A stretch of 64,000 nt of DNA from Propionibacteriaceae bacterium (GCA_009780915.1 WQZD01000013.1:1-64000); one strand, 5' to 3'; counted from the first letter of the stretch, positions 1-9,954 are shown. Translations and numbers: made by a program. The notes: generated by a model from the letters alone, not told the origin.

Positions 1-146
1 CGATCTGTTCCAGCGAATGACGCCGAGCTTTCCGTCCAGGCATGGAAACCATCCTTCCGCCAACCGGAGCTGGCATCAAGACGACTCTCACAACTCGTGG
101 ACCTAACCAAGGGGGTCACGCCACCAGTTATGTGCGAGTTATGAAA

Positions 147-189
147 AGTTATATAACTCCGCGACACTGTGTCGATGAGTTATATAACT
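147..189. promoter_or_regulatory. Nested palindromic operator-like element upstream of the two-component system
   Basis: Two copies of a 12-bp palindrome AGTTATATAACT (147-158 and 178-189) flank a 13-bp palindrome CGACACTGTGTCG (162-174). The three centres fall at 152.5, 168 and 183.5, so the whole 43-bp element is symmetric about 168 except at two base pairs. The outer copies are 31 bp apart, about three helical turns. Two more AGTTATG half-sites lie just upstream (126-144). No gene is supported in bases 1-282. The geometry suggests cooperative binding of a dimeric regulator; the regulator is unknown. Confidence 0.55.
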
Positions 190-233
190 CTGGCTCTGGA
201 CGCTCGGCCCGCACCACCGTGTCGAGCGTCCAC

Positions 234-282
234 CTGAGACTTACTGAGTGATTTCTGAGCCTGGATCCGCGAGAATGGGACT
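234..282 (+). promoter_or_regulatory. Direct-repeat activator site and leaderless-type promoter of the response regulator
   Basis: CTGAG occurs at 234-238, 244-248 and 255-259, a spacing of 10 and 11 bp. This is the same-face direct-repeat geometry used by OmpR/PhoB-family regulators. A -10-like GAGAAT at 271-276 ends six bases before the GTG at 283, so transcription probably begins at or next to the start codon and the mRNA is leaderless. The repeats occupy the place of the -35 region, which fits activation by a response regulator, possibly the product of the gene itself. That last point is inference. Confidence 0.45.
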
Positions 283-942
283 GTGAATCCCGCGTTGCTC
301 TTTATCGAGGACGACCGGGCCATCGCCGAGATGGTGGTCGAAGTCCTCCAGGACAGCTACGACGTCGATCACGCCGCCACGGGCGAGGAGGGGCTCGACC
401 GTGCGCTCCACGCGCATTACGAGGTCATGGTGATCGATCGGCGCCTGCCCGGAATCGACGGGGTGGCCGTGATTCAGGCGGTACGCCGTGCGGGCATCAC
501 CACGCCCGTCCTCATGCTCACCGCCCTGGGCTCGATCGATGACCGCGTGTCCGGACTGGACGGCGGCGCGAACGACTATCTGACCAAGCCCTTCGACTTC
601 GACGAGCTCCTGGCCCGCCTGCGTGCCCTGCGCCGCGGATTCGCCGCCGAGACCGGCAAGACGTACATCGGAGATTGGCTCTTCGTCCCCGAGACCCAGA
701 CCCTCTACGACCCGTACGGGGACCGCATCAGCCTCACCACCACAGAGTCGGCCCTCCTAGCCCTGCTGGCCGAGTCCCCCGAGCACATCTTCTCGAGAGG
801 TGAGATCCTGTCCACCATCTTCTCCCCCGACGACACCCCCGGCACCGTGGACACCTACGTCCACTACATCCGCCGCAAGACCGACCGAAACTTAATCGAG
901 ACGGTACGCTCCCAAGGCTATCGCCTAGGAGACGCCTCATGA
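283..942 (+). CDS. OmpR/PhoB-family response regulator
   Basis: A 219-residue two-domain DNA-binding response regulator. The N-terminal receiver domain (about 1-120) has the acidic pair E9-D10-D11, the phospho-acceptor Asp52 in IDRRLPG, Thr80 and Lys102 in LTKPF. The C-terminal winged helix (about 125-217) ends with the usual VRSQGYRLG strand-turn. The start is GTG at 283; there is no Shine-Dalgarno sequence, and a -10-like hexamer six bases upstream suggests a leaderless message. The stop overlaps the kinase start by four bases (ATGA), so the two are almost certainly translationally coupled. Target genes cannot be read from the sequence; the adjoining MurE-like gene suggests a cell-wall role. 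Confidence 0.93.
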   Translation: MNPALLFIEDDRAIAEMVVEVLQDSYDVDHAATGEEGLDRALHAHYEVMVIDRRLPGIDGVAVIQAVRRAGITTPVLMLTALGSIDDRVSGLDGGANDYLTKPFDFDELLARLRALRRGFAAETGKTYIGDWLFVPETQTLYDPYGDRISLTTTESALLALLAESPEHIFSRGEILSTIFSPDDTPGTVDTYVHYIRRKTDRNLIETVRSQGYRLGDAS

Positions 943-2306
943 CCGAGCCGCAAGAGAGCCCCGCGCCGGGCCCACCCCCGGAGCAGGGTCCGGTAACGGA
1001 GCCGCGCCCGGCGGGGGGGCCACCCATGCCCACAGGGGAGTCCCGACAGGGACGACCCGAGGACGCATGGGGGGGACCCGCCGAGGCAGGCCCGCGGCCC
1101 AATGAACCAGAGCAAGAACGAGCCGAGCAAAAACAACCTGACTCCAGCATGTACCCCCCTCCAGCCCCGAACGCCGTCCCCTCTCAACCGCCGAAGAAAC
1201 CAAGTGCACGCCCAGGCATTGCCCCGCGCACCCCCAGGCGCACGAAGACGCAGACCGCCCGACACCACCAACAAGCCGCCAAGACAAGAGTCACCAGGCG
1301 ATCAGTCCACACGGAGGCACAGCCCCCGACGGACGAGGAAAGAGTACGGCACGCCGCCGTCGGCGTCGGTGTCGCCGTAGCCGTCGCGTCAGGCGGAGTC
1401 GTCTTCGTGGGATGCCTGACGCTGATCGTCATCGCCATGGTGAAAGCCGTCCAGGTCCCACCCGGATATCAGCAGATCTCCGAGAACGGTCGCATCATCA
1501 TGAGGCCGCCGCAATGGGGATGGCTCAACGCGTACGACGTCATCTGGACCGTCGCCATCCTAGCGATCATCAGCCCCATCCTGACGTCCCTGGTCGCCTG
1601 GTTCATGGCCCGCCGCGCCGCGAAGCCCTTGGCCGACGCCCTCCAGCTACAACGCCACTTCGTCGCCGACGCCAGCCACGAACTGCGTACCCCCCTGACG
1701 GCGCTGTCATCCAGGGTGCAGATCCTCCAGCGCCGGTTGGACAACGGCAAGCCCATCGACGACGTCGTCCACCAACTCCATGATGACACCTCCAACATGG
1801 CCCGAGTGCTCGACGACATGCTGCTCACGGTCGAGGGCACGGCGGCCGGCGAGGGCCTACGAACGTCTGTCGTGGGGTGCTTGCGCACAGCGGTCACCTC
1901 CTTGGACGCCCTGGCCGAGCAGACCGGCGTCCACATCCAATTGCATTCTCCGTCCGACATGGCGGCCGCCGTGCCGGAAACCTCGTTGACCAGGGCAATC
2001 GTCGCCATCATCGACAATGCCATTCAACATTCACCCCAGGGAAGCACGGTGGAAGTCTCGTCCCAGGTCGTCGGCCACTCGGCGGTGATCCGCGTGAGCG
2101 ACCACGGCAGCGGCATCGCCGGTGTCGAGCCAGGACACGTCTTCGACCGTTTTTCCCATGGCTCAGAGAGCGGACGCAAGAGAAGTTTCGGCTTGGGACT
2201 CGCGCTCGCTTCTGAAGTCGCACACCGATTCGGCGGAGACATCCGCGTGGAGTCCTCCACCACGCACGGGACCACCTTCGCCCTCGGCTTCCCACTGGCC
2301 CCCTGA
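939..2306 (+). CDS. Sensor histidine kinase with a long Pro-rich cytoplasmic N-terminus
   Basis: A 455-residue HisKA/HATPase_c sensor kinase, partner of the preceding regulator. Residues 1-140 are rich in Pro, Glu, Gln and Arg and look disordered. Two membrane segments follow (about 142-170 and 200-223), with only about 29 residues outside, so there is no room for a folded extracellular sensor domain. The H-box is ADASHELRTPLTAL with His247; the N-box (IIDNAIQHS), G1 box (DHGSGI) and G2 box (FGLGLAL) are all present. The kinase looks active and probably senses the membrane, a protein partner, or something bound by the Pro-rich tail. Two seven-G runs (1013-1019, 1069-1075) lie in the tail coding region. 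Confidence 0.92.
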   Translation: MTEPQESPAPGPPPEQGPVTEPRPAGGPPMPTGESRQGRPEDAWGGPAEAGPRPNEPEQERAEQKQPDSSMYPPPAPNAVPSQPPKKPSARPGIAPRTPRRTKTQTARHHQQAAKTRVTRRSVHTEAQPPTDEERVRHAAVGVGVAVAVASGGVVFVGCLTLIVIAMVKAVQVPPGYQQISENGRIIMRPPQWGWLNAYDVIWTVAILAIISPILTSLVAWFMARRAAKPLADALQLQRHFVADASHELRTPLTALSSRVQILQRRLDNGKPIDDVVHQLHDDTSNMARVLDDMLLTVEGTAAGEGLRTSVVGCLRTAVTSLDALAEQTGVHIQLHSPSDMAAAVPETSLTRAIVAIIDNAIQHSPQGSTVEVSSQVVGHSAVIRVSDHGSGIAGVEPGHVFDRFSHGSESGRKRSFGLGLALASEVAHRFGGDIRVESSTTHGTTFALGFPLAP

Positions 2307-2407
2307 CCTCGTCGCGGGCCTGTCTCGAGAGCCGCGACCACGCGAGGACGCCCCCTCCGGCGAGCTCGTGACGAGCCGCCCGTACAGCCATGTCATCCGA
2401 GGAACTC

Positions 2408-3937
2408 ATGTTCACACTTGCTTCGTTGACACAAGATCTCCCGACCGACGCTCTCGCCGGCGACTGTGAGGTCCTGGTACGCGACATCGCCTACGACTCC
2501 GCCCGAGCCCAGGCAGGAGACGTGTTCGTGGCTCTACGCGGGGCACTCACGGACGCCCACAGGTTCATCCCCGACGCCTACGCGCGAGGGGTACGGACCT
2601 TCGTCGTCGACCACTGGCCGTCCGAGATCCCCATGGGCGACGACATCACCGTGGCACGCACGCCCGACACCCGCCACGCCCTGGCGCTGATGAGCAGACG
2701 ATACTTCGACGTCCCCGAACGCCGGATGAGCGTGGTGGCCATCACCGGCACCAAGGGGAAGACGACCGTCTCCTTCATGCTGAGGTCGATTGTCGAGGCG
2801 GCCGACCGGCCCATCGGGTTGATCGGGTCCAGTGGGGTCCACTACGCGCAGACCCACGTGAAACTCCCCAACACCACGCCCGAGTCGTACCAGATCCACC
2901 AGATCCTGGCCGAGATGGTCGCAGCCGGGGTGGGCACAGTGATCCTCGAGGCCACGAGCCAGGGCTTCCTGATGCACAGGACGGACGGGATGCGCTTCCC
3001 GCTCGGCGTGTTCACCAACATCTCCCCCGACCACATCTCGCCGACCGAACATGCCAGTTTCGAGGAGTACTTCGCCTGCAAGAGGCAGATCTTCTCTCAG
3101 TCCGAGTGTGGACTCGTCAACCGCGACGACCCTCTGTACGAGGAGATCGTCGGCGGTGCTCCCTGTCCTGTGCGCACCTTCGGCTTCCATCCCCTGGCGG
3201 ACTACCGTGCGGAGGAGGTCGACCTCGCACAGGATGCCCGTGCCATGCTGACCCGCTTCGTGTGCCGTACGCCGTCCGGGACGCAGCCGTACCACCTCCA
3301 CATGCCCGGACACTTCAACGTGTCCAATGCCCTGGCCGCGATCATGGTGGCCGACTCGCTCGGGGTGCCCGCCGAGGCGATCCGCGCCGGATTGGACACG
3401 GCCCGCGTGCCCGGACGGGTGGAAGTGGTCGAGACCCCGGCGCCGTACACCGTCCTGATCGACTTCGCCCACAACGGGCTCTCGCTCCAGGCGCTCATCG
3501 ACGCGGTGCGTGTCTGCCACCCCCGCCGCGTCCTGGCCGTCTTCGGCCTGGAGGGAGAGCGTTCCCATCTACGTCGGTTCGACTGCGGGAGAATCCTCTC
3601 CCGTGAGGTGGACCACACCATCCTCTCCGACGCCAGCCCCCGCCGGGACGACCCGGACGCCATCATCGCCGACATTGTCACGGGGATGGCGACCGCAGGA
3701 GGGCGAGGGACCTATGAGATCATCCGGGACCGCCACCACGCCATCCCCGCTGTGCTGGAGATGGCCGGTCCCGGCGACATCGTCCTGCTCATCGGCAAGG
3801 GCAGTGTCACGTACGAGGAAGTCGACGGCGACCACATCCCCCTAGACGAGCGGGAGATCGTGGAGGAGTGGTTCGCGCAGGAAGCGCTGCCGGATCGAGC
3901 GTCAGTCGACCAGACCCTCAGTCCTCGGCCATCGTGA
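2408..3937 (+). CDS. MurE-like Mur ligase with altered amino-acid-recognition motif
   Basis: An ATP-dependent Mur ligase of the MurE type, which adds the third amino acid to UDP-MurNAc-L-Ala-D-Glu in peptidoglycan precursor synthesis. The ATP loop TGTKGKTT is near residues 113-120, the middle domain has the substrate-binding NTTPE and EATSQGF segments, and the C-terminal domain is Rossmann-like. Where classical enzymes carry DNPR (meso-DAP) or DNPA (L-Lys), this one reads ASPR followed by RDDP, so its substrate cannot be assigned by motif. GAGGA at 2398-2402 is well placed for ATG 2408; ATG 2390 is an in-frame alternative with no ribosome site. It follows the kinase by about 100 bases, away from any dcw cluster, so it may be a specialised second MurE. 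It overlaps the convergent DUF3566 gene by 20 bases. Confidence 0.8.
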   Translation: MFTLASLTQDLPTDALAGDCEVLVRDIAYDSARAQAGDVFVALRGALTDAHRFIPDAYARGVRTFVVDHWPSEIPMGDDITVARTPDTRHALALMSRRYFDVPERRMSVVAITGTKGKTTVSFMLRSIVEAADRPIGLIGSSGVHYAQTHVKLPNTTPESYQIHQILAEMVAAGVGTVILEATSQGFLMHRTDGMRFPLGVFTNISPDHISPTEHASFEEYFACKRQIFSQSECGLVNRDDPLYEEIVGGAPCPVRTFGFHPLADYRAEEVDLAQDARAMLTRFVCRTPSGTQPYHLHMPGHFNVSNALAAIMVADSLGVPAEAIRAGLDTARVPGRVEVVETPAPYTVLIDFAHNGLSLQALIDAVRVCHPRRVLAVFGLEGERSHLRRFDCGRILSREVDHTILSDASPRRDDPDAIIADIVTGMATAGGRGTYEIIRDRHHAIPAVLEMAGPGDIVLLIGKGSVTYEEVDGDHIPLDEREIVEEWFAQEALPDRASVDQTLSPRPS

Positions 3938-4700
3938 CTTCGATGCCGCCCATGACGACGGCGGACAGGTTGTACAGGAACGCGAAGATCGTGGCCAACG
4001 CCGTGCCGATCACCACGTTGACCGCGCCCACGAGGGCCGCCAAAGCAGTCGCACGCGTGGTGTTGATGTAGTCCTTGATGTTGAAGGTGCTGGTCTGACC
4101 CGGGGAGGCGAAGATCTGAGCCACCGTGGAGTTGATGGCGTCGTACAGCCCGGTCATGTCCAAGACCGTGAACACCACCCAGGTGGCGACGATGAAGATG
4201 ACCCAGGCGGCCACGGCGAACAACAGGGCAGTCTTCATCACGGACCACGGGTCGACCCGCGAGATGCGCAGACGCGCCCGGCGGGTCTGGTGCCCGGTGT
4301 GGGGACGCACGGTCTTCACGCTCGGCTTCGCCGGGGTGGGGGCCAACTGCACAGCGACGGACGGCCCCGTGCCCACCTGGGCGTTCACGGGGTGCGCGGG
4401 GGCGCCGAGTGTCGGCGGGATCATGTCGGTCGGCGGCACCGTCGGAGGAGGCATGTCGAGAGGTGGCATGGCCACGGGGGGCATCTGGAGCTGAGTCATG
4501 GGTCCTGCGTGTTCCTTGGGTGTTTCAGGGGTGACGGTCGGCTGACCTGATTGTGGGACGGCGGACGTGGAGTCCGCGACAGTTTTGATGCGCTTGCTGC
4601 GATTCTTGAAACTGGCCACGATGTTCTTGCCAACACCGCCCTTCGAGTCGGTCGACGACTCAGGCGAGGCCGCAGCGTCAGCCCGCTGAAGATCCGTCAT
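3918..4700 (-). CDS. DUF3566 transmembrane protein, downstream of gyrA
   Basis: A roughly 260-residue membrane protein. The first 150 residues are hydrophilic and rich in Pro and Met, with PPLDMPP/PPTDMIPP-like runs. The C-terminal DUF3566 domain begins at a basic RRARLRISRVDPWS segment, followed by a helix around MKTALLFAVAAWVIFIVATW and a second around ALAALVGAVNVVIGTALA. DUF3566 genes directly downstream of gyrA are characteristic of actinobacteria; their function is not well defined. The start at 4700 has a GGGAG ribosome site; a longer in-frame start at 4766 would add an unlikely leader. It is probably co-transcribed with gyrBA. Its 3' end overlaps the convergent MurE-like gene. Confidence 0.85.
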   Translation of the reverse strand: MTDLQRADAAASPESSTDSKGGVGKNIVASFKNRSKRIKTVADSTSAVPQSGQPTVTPETPKEHAGPMTQLQMPPVAMPPLDMPPPTVPPTDMIPPTLGAPAHPVNAQVGTGPSVAVQLAPTPAKPSVKTVRPHTGHQTRRARLRISRVDPWSVMKTALLFAVAAWVIFIVATWVVFTVLDMTGLYDAINSTVAQIFASPGQTSTFNIKDYINTTRATALAALVGAVNVVIGTALATIFAFLYNLSAVVMGGIEVTMAED

Positions 4701-4791
4701 CGCAACACTCCCGTTCTCAATCCGATCGCATGGCACGCCCGTACGGAACACGTCGCTTGACGACACATGCCCGGGTGCGCTGTCATACTCG

Positions 4792-7545
4792 TCATGACTC
4801 TACCTGATTCATGGCGGTATCGTCTTCTTCAGTTCCCTTCGTGAGAGCATCCTCAGGGTTTTCATAGCTGTCGGCGCCATCCACCGGAGCGGCGTCCGTG
4901 AGTTCATCGGTCGCGTCCACGCCCTCGGCCACATCGGTGTCGTCGGCCACCACGGCGTCGTCGGTCTCTTCCCCGGACTCCGGGTACAAAGCGATGGCGG
5001 CCACTTGGTCTTGTCCACGCAAGCCCACGAACTTCACACCCATCGTGTCGCGTCCCTTGACGGCCACATCGGCCACGGACGCACGGATGATCTGCCCGGA
5101 GGTCTTGATGGCGATGACCTCGTCGCCTTCCCCGACGATGAGCCCGCCGACCAGTTGGCCGCGGTCCTCGTTGAGTTTCATGGCCTTGATGCCGAGCCCG
5201 CCACGGCCCTGCTGGCGGTACTCCGCCACGGCCGTACGCTTGGCGAAACCGCCGTCGGTCACGGTGAAGACGAAACGGTCCTCTTCGCCCGTGCCGGCCC
5301 CGATGACCGCCATCGACAACAGGGCGTCGTCCTCACGGAACCTCATGCCGGTCACGCCGGACGTCGCGCGCCCCATCGGGCGCAGTTGCTCGTCGTTTGC
5401 GGGGAACCGGATGGCCTGGCCCTTGACCGAGATGAGGAAGATGTCGTCGACCGGGTCGCACAGCGCGGCGCCGATCAGTTCGTCGTCCTCGTCGCGGAAG
5501 TTCACCGCGATCAACCCTGTCTGGCGGGACGAGTCGTACTGGCTCAGCTCCGTCTTCTTCACCAGACCCTTGCGGGTGGCCAGCAGGAGGTACTGGGCGT
5601 CCTGGTACGACCCGAGGGTCAGCACCTGGGCGATCTTCTCGTCTGGGGCGAAGCTCAACAGACCGGCGACGTGCCCGCCCTTGGCCTCGCGACCGCCCTC
5701 GGGGAGTTGCCACACGCGGGTGCGGTACACCCGTCCCTTCGTCGTGAAGAACAGCAGCCATTCATGCGAGTTCGTGGAGAACAGGTGGGCCACCTCGTCG
5801 TCGGCGCGCAGGGTCGCCCCCTTGACGCCCTTGCCGCCGCGCTTCTGGAGACGGTACATGTCCGCCTTGGTGCGCTTCGCGTACCCGCCGTGGGTGATAG
5901 TGACGACCACGTCCTCCTGGGCGATCAAGTCCTCTTCGGACAGGTCGCCGTCGGCGGAGATGATCCGGGTGCGACGCTCGTCGCCGTACTTGTCGACGAT
6001 CTCCTGCAGTTCGGCGCCGATGATCTGGCGCTGGCGGGAAGGGGAGCCGAGGATGTCGCGCAGATCGGCGATCACGCGCTCCAACTCCGCCAGGCGGTCG
6101 ATGATGCGCTGACGCTCCATGGCCGCGAGACGGCGCCACTGCAGGTCGAGGATGGCGGTGGCCTGGTCCTCGTCGATGTTGCGCGCCGTGCCGGTGACCG
6201 GGTCGTCGTAGGTGAGCAGGTCCATGAGGCCCTGCTTGGCGATCTCCGCGTCCCGGGACCCCCGGATGAGCGCGATGACGGCGTCCAGTTGGTCGAGGGC
6301 GGCGACGTACCCGCGCCAGATGTGCGCGTTCTTCTCGGCCTGCGCGATGCGGAAGCGGGTCCTGCGCTGGATGACCTCGATCTGGTGCTTGACCCAGTAC
6401 GAGATGAACTGGTCGAGGCGCAGGGTGCGCGGCACGGAGTCCACCAGGGCGAGCATGTTGCAGCCGAAGGTGTCCTGCAGCGGGGTGTGCTTGTACAGGT
6501 TGTTCATCACCACGCGCGGCTGGGCGTCGCGCTTGAGCTGGATCACCAGGCGCTGGCCGGTACGGGCGGAGGTGTCGTCGCGGATGTCCGAGATGCCGGT
6601 CAGCTTCCCGGAGTTGACCAACTCGGCGATCTTGACGGCCAGGTTGTCGGGGTTGCACATGTACGGCAACTCGGTGATGACCAGGTTCGTGTGGTTGTTG
6701 TCCTCTTCCACATCCATGACGGCCCGCATGGTGACCAGGCCGCGGCCGGTGCGGTACGCGTCCTCGATGCCCTTGCGACCCACGATGAGACCGCCGCCGG
6801 GGAAGTCGGGGCCCTTGATGCGGGCCATGGCGGCGGTGAGCAACTCCTCGGTGGTGGCCTCCGGGTTGGCGAGGTACCACTGGACGGCGTCGTTGACCTC
6901 ACGCAGGTTGTGGGTGGGGATGTTGGTGGCCATGCCGACCGCGATGCCGGTGCTGCCGTTGACGAGCAGGTTCGGGAAACGGGAGGGCAGGACGACGGGC
7001 TCGGTCTCGCGGTTGTCGTAGTTGGGCTGGAAGTCGACGGTGTCCTCGGTGATGTCGCGGACCATCTCCATGGCCAGGGAGGCCATCTTGCACTCGGTGT
7101 ACCTCATGGCGGCCGCGCGGTCGTTGCCGGCGGAGCCGAAGTTGCCCTGGCCGGCCACCAGCGGGTGACGCATCGCCCACGGCTGGGCCAGACGGACCAA
7201 CGTGTCGTAGATGGCCGTGTCGCCGTGGGGGTGGTACAGACCCATGACCTCGCCGACCACACGGGAGCACTTGCTCCAGCCGCGGTCGGGGCGGAAGCCG
7301 CCGTCGTACATCGCGTAGATGACGCGGCGGTGCACAGGCTTGAGCCCGTCGCGCACGTCCGGGAGGGCGCGCCCGACGATGACAGACATCGCGTAGTCGA
7401 GGTACGAGCGCTGGATCTCGGTGTTGAGGTCGATCGGCTCGGTCTTACCGGTCAGGGACGCGGCCGACAGGCCCTGTTCCGCCGATTGGCCGTCCTCCGT
7501 CGTGGCAGAGTCCTGGTTGTCCAGATCCATGGGATCGTCAGCCAT
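4792..7545 (-). CDS. gyrA: DNA gyrase subunit A
   Basis: A 917-residue GyrA, the cleavage/rejoining subunit of the A2B2 type II topoisomerase that introduces negative supercoils. The catalytic tyrosine is Tyr149 in AAMRYTE. The GyrA box QKRGGKG in the C-terminal wrapping domain confirms gyrase rather than ParC. The quinolone-resistance region reads [11 protein letters not shown]: the residue equivalent to E. coli Ser83 is Thr110, and the Asp87 equivalent (Asp114) is kept. The C-terminus ends in a long acidic tail (about 60 residues rich in Asp, Glu and Ala), common in actinobacterial GyrA. It starts 49 bases after gyrB on the same strand, so the two form an operon. Confidence 0.98.
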   Translation of the reverse strand: MADDPMDLDNQDSATTEDGQSAEQGLSAASLTGKTEPIDLNTEIQRSYLDYAMSVIVGRALPDVRDGLKPVHRRVIYAMYDGGFRPDRGWSKCSRVVGEVMGLYHPHGDTAIYDTLVRLAQPWAMRHPLVAGQGNFGSAGNDRAAAMRYTECKMASLAMEMVRDITEDTVDFQPNYDNRETEPVVLPSRFPNLLVNGSTGIAVGMATNIPTHNLREVNDAVQWYLANPEATTEELLTAAMARIKGPDFPGGGLIVGRKGIEDAYRTGRGLVTMRAVMDVEEDNNHTNLVITELPYMCNPDNLAVKIAELVNSGKLTGISDIRDDTSARTGQRLVIQLKRDAQPRVVMNNLYKHTPLQDTFGCNMLALVDSVPRTLRLDQFISYWVKHQIEVIQRRTRFRIAQAEKNAHIWRGYVAALDQLDAVIALIRGSRDAEIAKQGLMDLLTYDDPVTGTARNIDEDQATAILDLQWRRLAAMERQRIIDRLAELERVIADLRDILGSPSRQRQIIGAELQEIVDKYGDERRTRIISADGDLSEEDLIAQEDVVVTITHGGYAKRTKADMYRLQKRGGKGVKGATLRADDEVAHLFSTNSHEWLLFFTTKGRVYRTRVWQLPEGGREAKGGHVAGLLSFAPDEKIAQVLTLGSYQDAQYLLLATRKGLVKKTELSQYDSSRQTGLIAVNFRDEDDELIGAALCDPVDDIFLISVKGQAIRFPANDEQLRPMGRATSGVTGMRFREDDALLSMAVIGAGTGEEDRFVFTVTDGGFAKRTAVAEYRQQGRGGLGIKAMKLNEDRGQLVGGLIVGEGDEVIAIKTSGQIIRASVADVAVKGRDTMGVKFVGLRGQDQVAAIALYPESGEETDDAVVADDTDVAEGVDATDELTDAAPVDGADSYENPEDALTKGTEEDDTAMNQVES

Positions 7546-7594
7546 AGGTGTGCTTCTTTCTTAACTGGGCTTGCGGGGCGGGGCGAGACGCGGG

Positions 7595-9646
7595 TCAGAT
7601 GTCGAGGAACCGGACGTCTTTGGCGTTGCGCTGGATGAAGGCGCGTCGCTGCTCGACGTCCTCGCCCATCAGGATCGAGAACATGTCCGAGGCGGCCGCC
7701 GCATCGTCGAGGGTGATCTGCAGCAGGGTACGGCGCTCGGGGTCCATGGTGGTCTCCCACAGGTCGGCCGCGTCCATCTCGCCCAGACCTTTGTACCGCT
7801 GGATCGGGTTGATCTGCGGCAGTTTCTTGCCGTTGGCGATCCCCGTGTCACGGATGGTGTCGCGCTCGTCGTCGTTGTACGCCAGTTCGTGCGGGGCGTT
7901 CGTCCACCGGATCCTGAACAGCGGCGGCTGGGCGAGGTACACGTGCCCGGCGTCGATCAGCGGCTTCATGAAGCGGAAGAGCAGGGTCAGCAGGAGGGTA
8001 CGGATGTGCGCGCCGTCCACGTCGGCGTCGGCCATGAGGACGATCTTGTGGTAGCGCAACCTCTCGACGTCGAACTCCTGGTGGACGCCTGTCCCCAGCG
8101 CGTTGATGATGGCCTCGACCTCCTTGTTCTGGAGGATCTTGTCCATCGTGGCCTTCTCGATGTTCAGGATCTTCCCGCGCAGGGGGAGGATGGCCTGGAT
8201 CTTCGGGTCGCGCCCGCCCTTGGCGGAGCCGCCGGCGGAGTCGCCCTCGACGATGAAGATCTCGCAGTCCTCAGGCTTGTTGGACTGGCAGTCCGAGAGC
8301 TTGCCGGGAAGGGAGCCGCCGCCCAGCAGCCCCTTGCGGGAGCGGGCCAGGTCGCGGGCCTTGCGGGCCGCGATACGGGCGGACGCGGCGGCTTGGGCTT
8401 TGCGGATGATCTCGCGGCCCTCGTTGGGGTTCTGCTCGAACCAGTCGCCGAGGCGGTCGTTGACCACCTTCTGGACGAAGGAGCGGGCCTCGGTGTTGCC
8501 CAGCTTGGTCTTCGTCTGGCCCTCGAACTGCGGTTCGGAGATCTTGATGGACAGGATCGCGGTCAGGCCCTCGCGGATGTCGTCGCCCGAGACGCGGTCC
8601 TCCTTCTTCTTGACCAGGCCCCAGGTCTCGCCCCACTTGTTGACCGTGTTGGTCAGGGCGGCGCGGAAGCCCTCCTCGTGAGTGCCTCCCTCGTGGGTGT
8701 TGATCGTGTTGGCGAAGGTGTGGACCGACTCCGAGTAGCTGGTCGACCATTGCATGGCCAGTTCCAGGCTCATGTTGGATTCCAGGTTCTGCGCTTCCAC
8801 GTCCACGATCGAGGGGTGGATCACGTCGCGGGAGCCGATCAGGTACTTCACGTAGTCGATCAGGCCGCGGTCGTACTTGAAGATCGTCGCGACTTGGGTG
8901 CCGTCCTCGTCGAGGTGGTCCTGGCGCTCGTCGGTGATCGAGATCGTCAGGCCCCTGTTGAGGAAGGCCATCTCGCGGAAGCGGGTGGCCAGGGTCTCGA
9001 AGGAGTACGTGGTCGTCTCGAAGATCTCGCGGGAGGCGTAGAACTCGATGGTGGTCCCCGTCTCGTCGGTCGGCTCCAGGCGCTCCAAGGGAGCGTCGGG
9101 GTCGCCCAGGCTGAAGGACTGGCGCCAGGTGTAGCCGTCGCGCTTGACCGTGGCGATCAGCGTCGTGGACAGCGCGTTGACGACGGAGACGCCCACGCCG
9201 TGCAGACCGCCGGAGACTTTGTAGCCCGACCCGGAGAACTTGCCGCCGGCATGGAGCTTCGTCAGGGCCACCGTCATGGCGGAGACCTTCTCGGTGGGGT
9301 GCTCGGCCACGGGGATGCCGCGCCCGTTGTCGGTCACGCGGATGCCGCCGTTGGGCAGGATGCGCACGTCGATGGTGTCGCAGTACCCGGCGAGGGCTTC
9401 GTCCACGCAGTTGTCGACGACCTCGTACACCAGGTGGTGCAGGCCGCGCTCGCCGGTGGAGCCGATGTACATGCCGGGGCGCACACGCACGGCCTCCAGG
9501 CCTTCGAGGACGGTGATCGCGTCCGCGTCGTAGGACCCTTCATCCACCTTCGTGACGAGTTGCTCGTCGCCGAGTTGGATATTCGCCAGTGCGTCGCCGT
9601 CTTCTTCGGGCATGGACGGATTCACGGACTCTGATTCGATTGTCAT
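7595..9646 (-). CDS. gyrB: DNA gyrase subunit B
   Basis: A 683-residue GyrB, the ATPase subunit of gyrase. The GHKL ATPase domain has [12 protein letters not shown] and DNGRGIPV; the transducer domain follows; the TOPRIM domain has [11 protein letters not shown] and the metal-binding [11 protein letters not shown]; the tail ends in the usual Toprim/GyrB C-terminal segment with QRYKGLGEM. The start ATG at 9646 has a GAGGAGA ribosome site. No recF or dnaN lies upstream; the next gene is the divergent DUF234-type ATPase, so the common dnaA-dnaN-recF-gyrB order is broken here. Confidence 0.98.
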   Translation of the reverse strand: MTIESESVNPSMPEEDGDALANIQLGDEQLVTKVDEGSYDADAITVLEGLEAVRVRPGMYIGSTGERGLHHLVYEVVDNCVDEALAGYCDTIDVRILPNGGIRVTDNGRGIPVAEHPTEKVSAMTVALTKLHAGGKFSGSGYKVSGGLHGVGVSVVNALSTTLIATVKRDGYTWRQSFSLGDPDAPLERLEPTDETGTTIEFYASREIFETTTYSFETLATRFREMAFLNRGLTISITDERQDHLDEDGTQVATIFKYDRGLIDYVKYLIGSRDVIHPSIVDVEAQNLESNMSLELAMQWSTSYSESVHTFANTINTHEGGTHEEGFRAALTNTVNKWGETWGLVKKKEDRVSGDDIREGLTAILSIKISEPQFEGQTKTKLGNTEARSFVQKVVNDRLGDWFEQNPNEGREIIRKAQAAASARIAARKARDLARSRKGLLGGGSLPGKLSDCQSNKPEDCEIFIVEGDSAGGSAKGGRDPKIQAILPLRGKILNIEKATMDKILQNKEVEAIINALGTGVHQEFDVERLRYHKIVLMADADVDGAHIRTLLLTLLFRFMKPLIDAGHVYLAQPPLFRIRWTNAPHELAYNDDERDTIRDTGIANGKKLPQINPIQRYKGLGEMDAADLWETTMDPERRTLLQITLDDAAAASDMFSILMGEDVEQRRAFIQRNAKDVRFLDI

Positions 9647-9954
9647 CTGTCTCCTCGGGCATTACTCGTCAGCTGAGGCGGATCTCTCACTCCCGGGCCA
9701 ACCTGGATATTCTACCGTACTTCCGCGTCGACTTGGTATTCACAGGCGTGGTTTTCGCGTGTTCGGGGGTCACTCCTCCCCCAATTCCGCCCAAAATCGG
9801 CCCCAGGAGGCTTTGGGGTATCCCACAGGTGTCACCCCACAGGGGGGTGGTCTGGATGCCAGATTGCCGATGTGGGTCGTCTACTCGAAGGAGTCATGTC
9901 GTCGTCCAATGCTAGACTACATCTTACATAGATGTCGCCTACCTAAGGAGGGTC
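9647..9954. other. Intergenic region between divergent gyrB and DUF234 ATPase
   Basis: 308 bases with no supported gene. It must hold the gyrB promoter on the minus strand and the ATPase promoter on the plus strand. A small hairpin CACCCC/GGGGTG lies at 833-849 of the 9 kb block (9833-9838 and 9844-9849). The operator-like inverted repeat at 9919-9935 is listed separately. No clear -35/-10 pair could be assigned to gyrB. Confidence 0.5.
9919..9935. promoter_or_regulatory. Inverted repeat at the DUF234 ATPase promoter
   Basis: ACATCT (9919-9924) and AGATGT (9930-9935) form a perfect 6-bp inverted repeat with a 5-base centre. It overlaps the probable promoter (TAGACT at 9913-9918 could be the -10) and lies just before the AAGGAGG ribosome site at 9945-9951. 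The position suggests a repressor operator, but no regulator gene is adjacent. Confidence 0.4.

Noticed and set aside
42-251. 69-codon frame at the left end
   Set aside because: It runs through the palindromic regulatory region and gives no recognisable protein.
5005-7638. 877-codon open frame on the plus strand opposite gyrA
   Set aside because: It is the antisense of gyrA, kept open by GC-rich codon bias; no homology or ribosome site.
7571-9634. 687-codon open frame opposite gyrB
   Set aside because: Same cause: antisense of a conserved gene with high GC at third positions.
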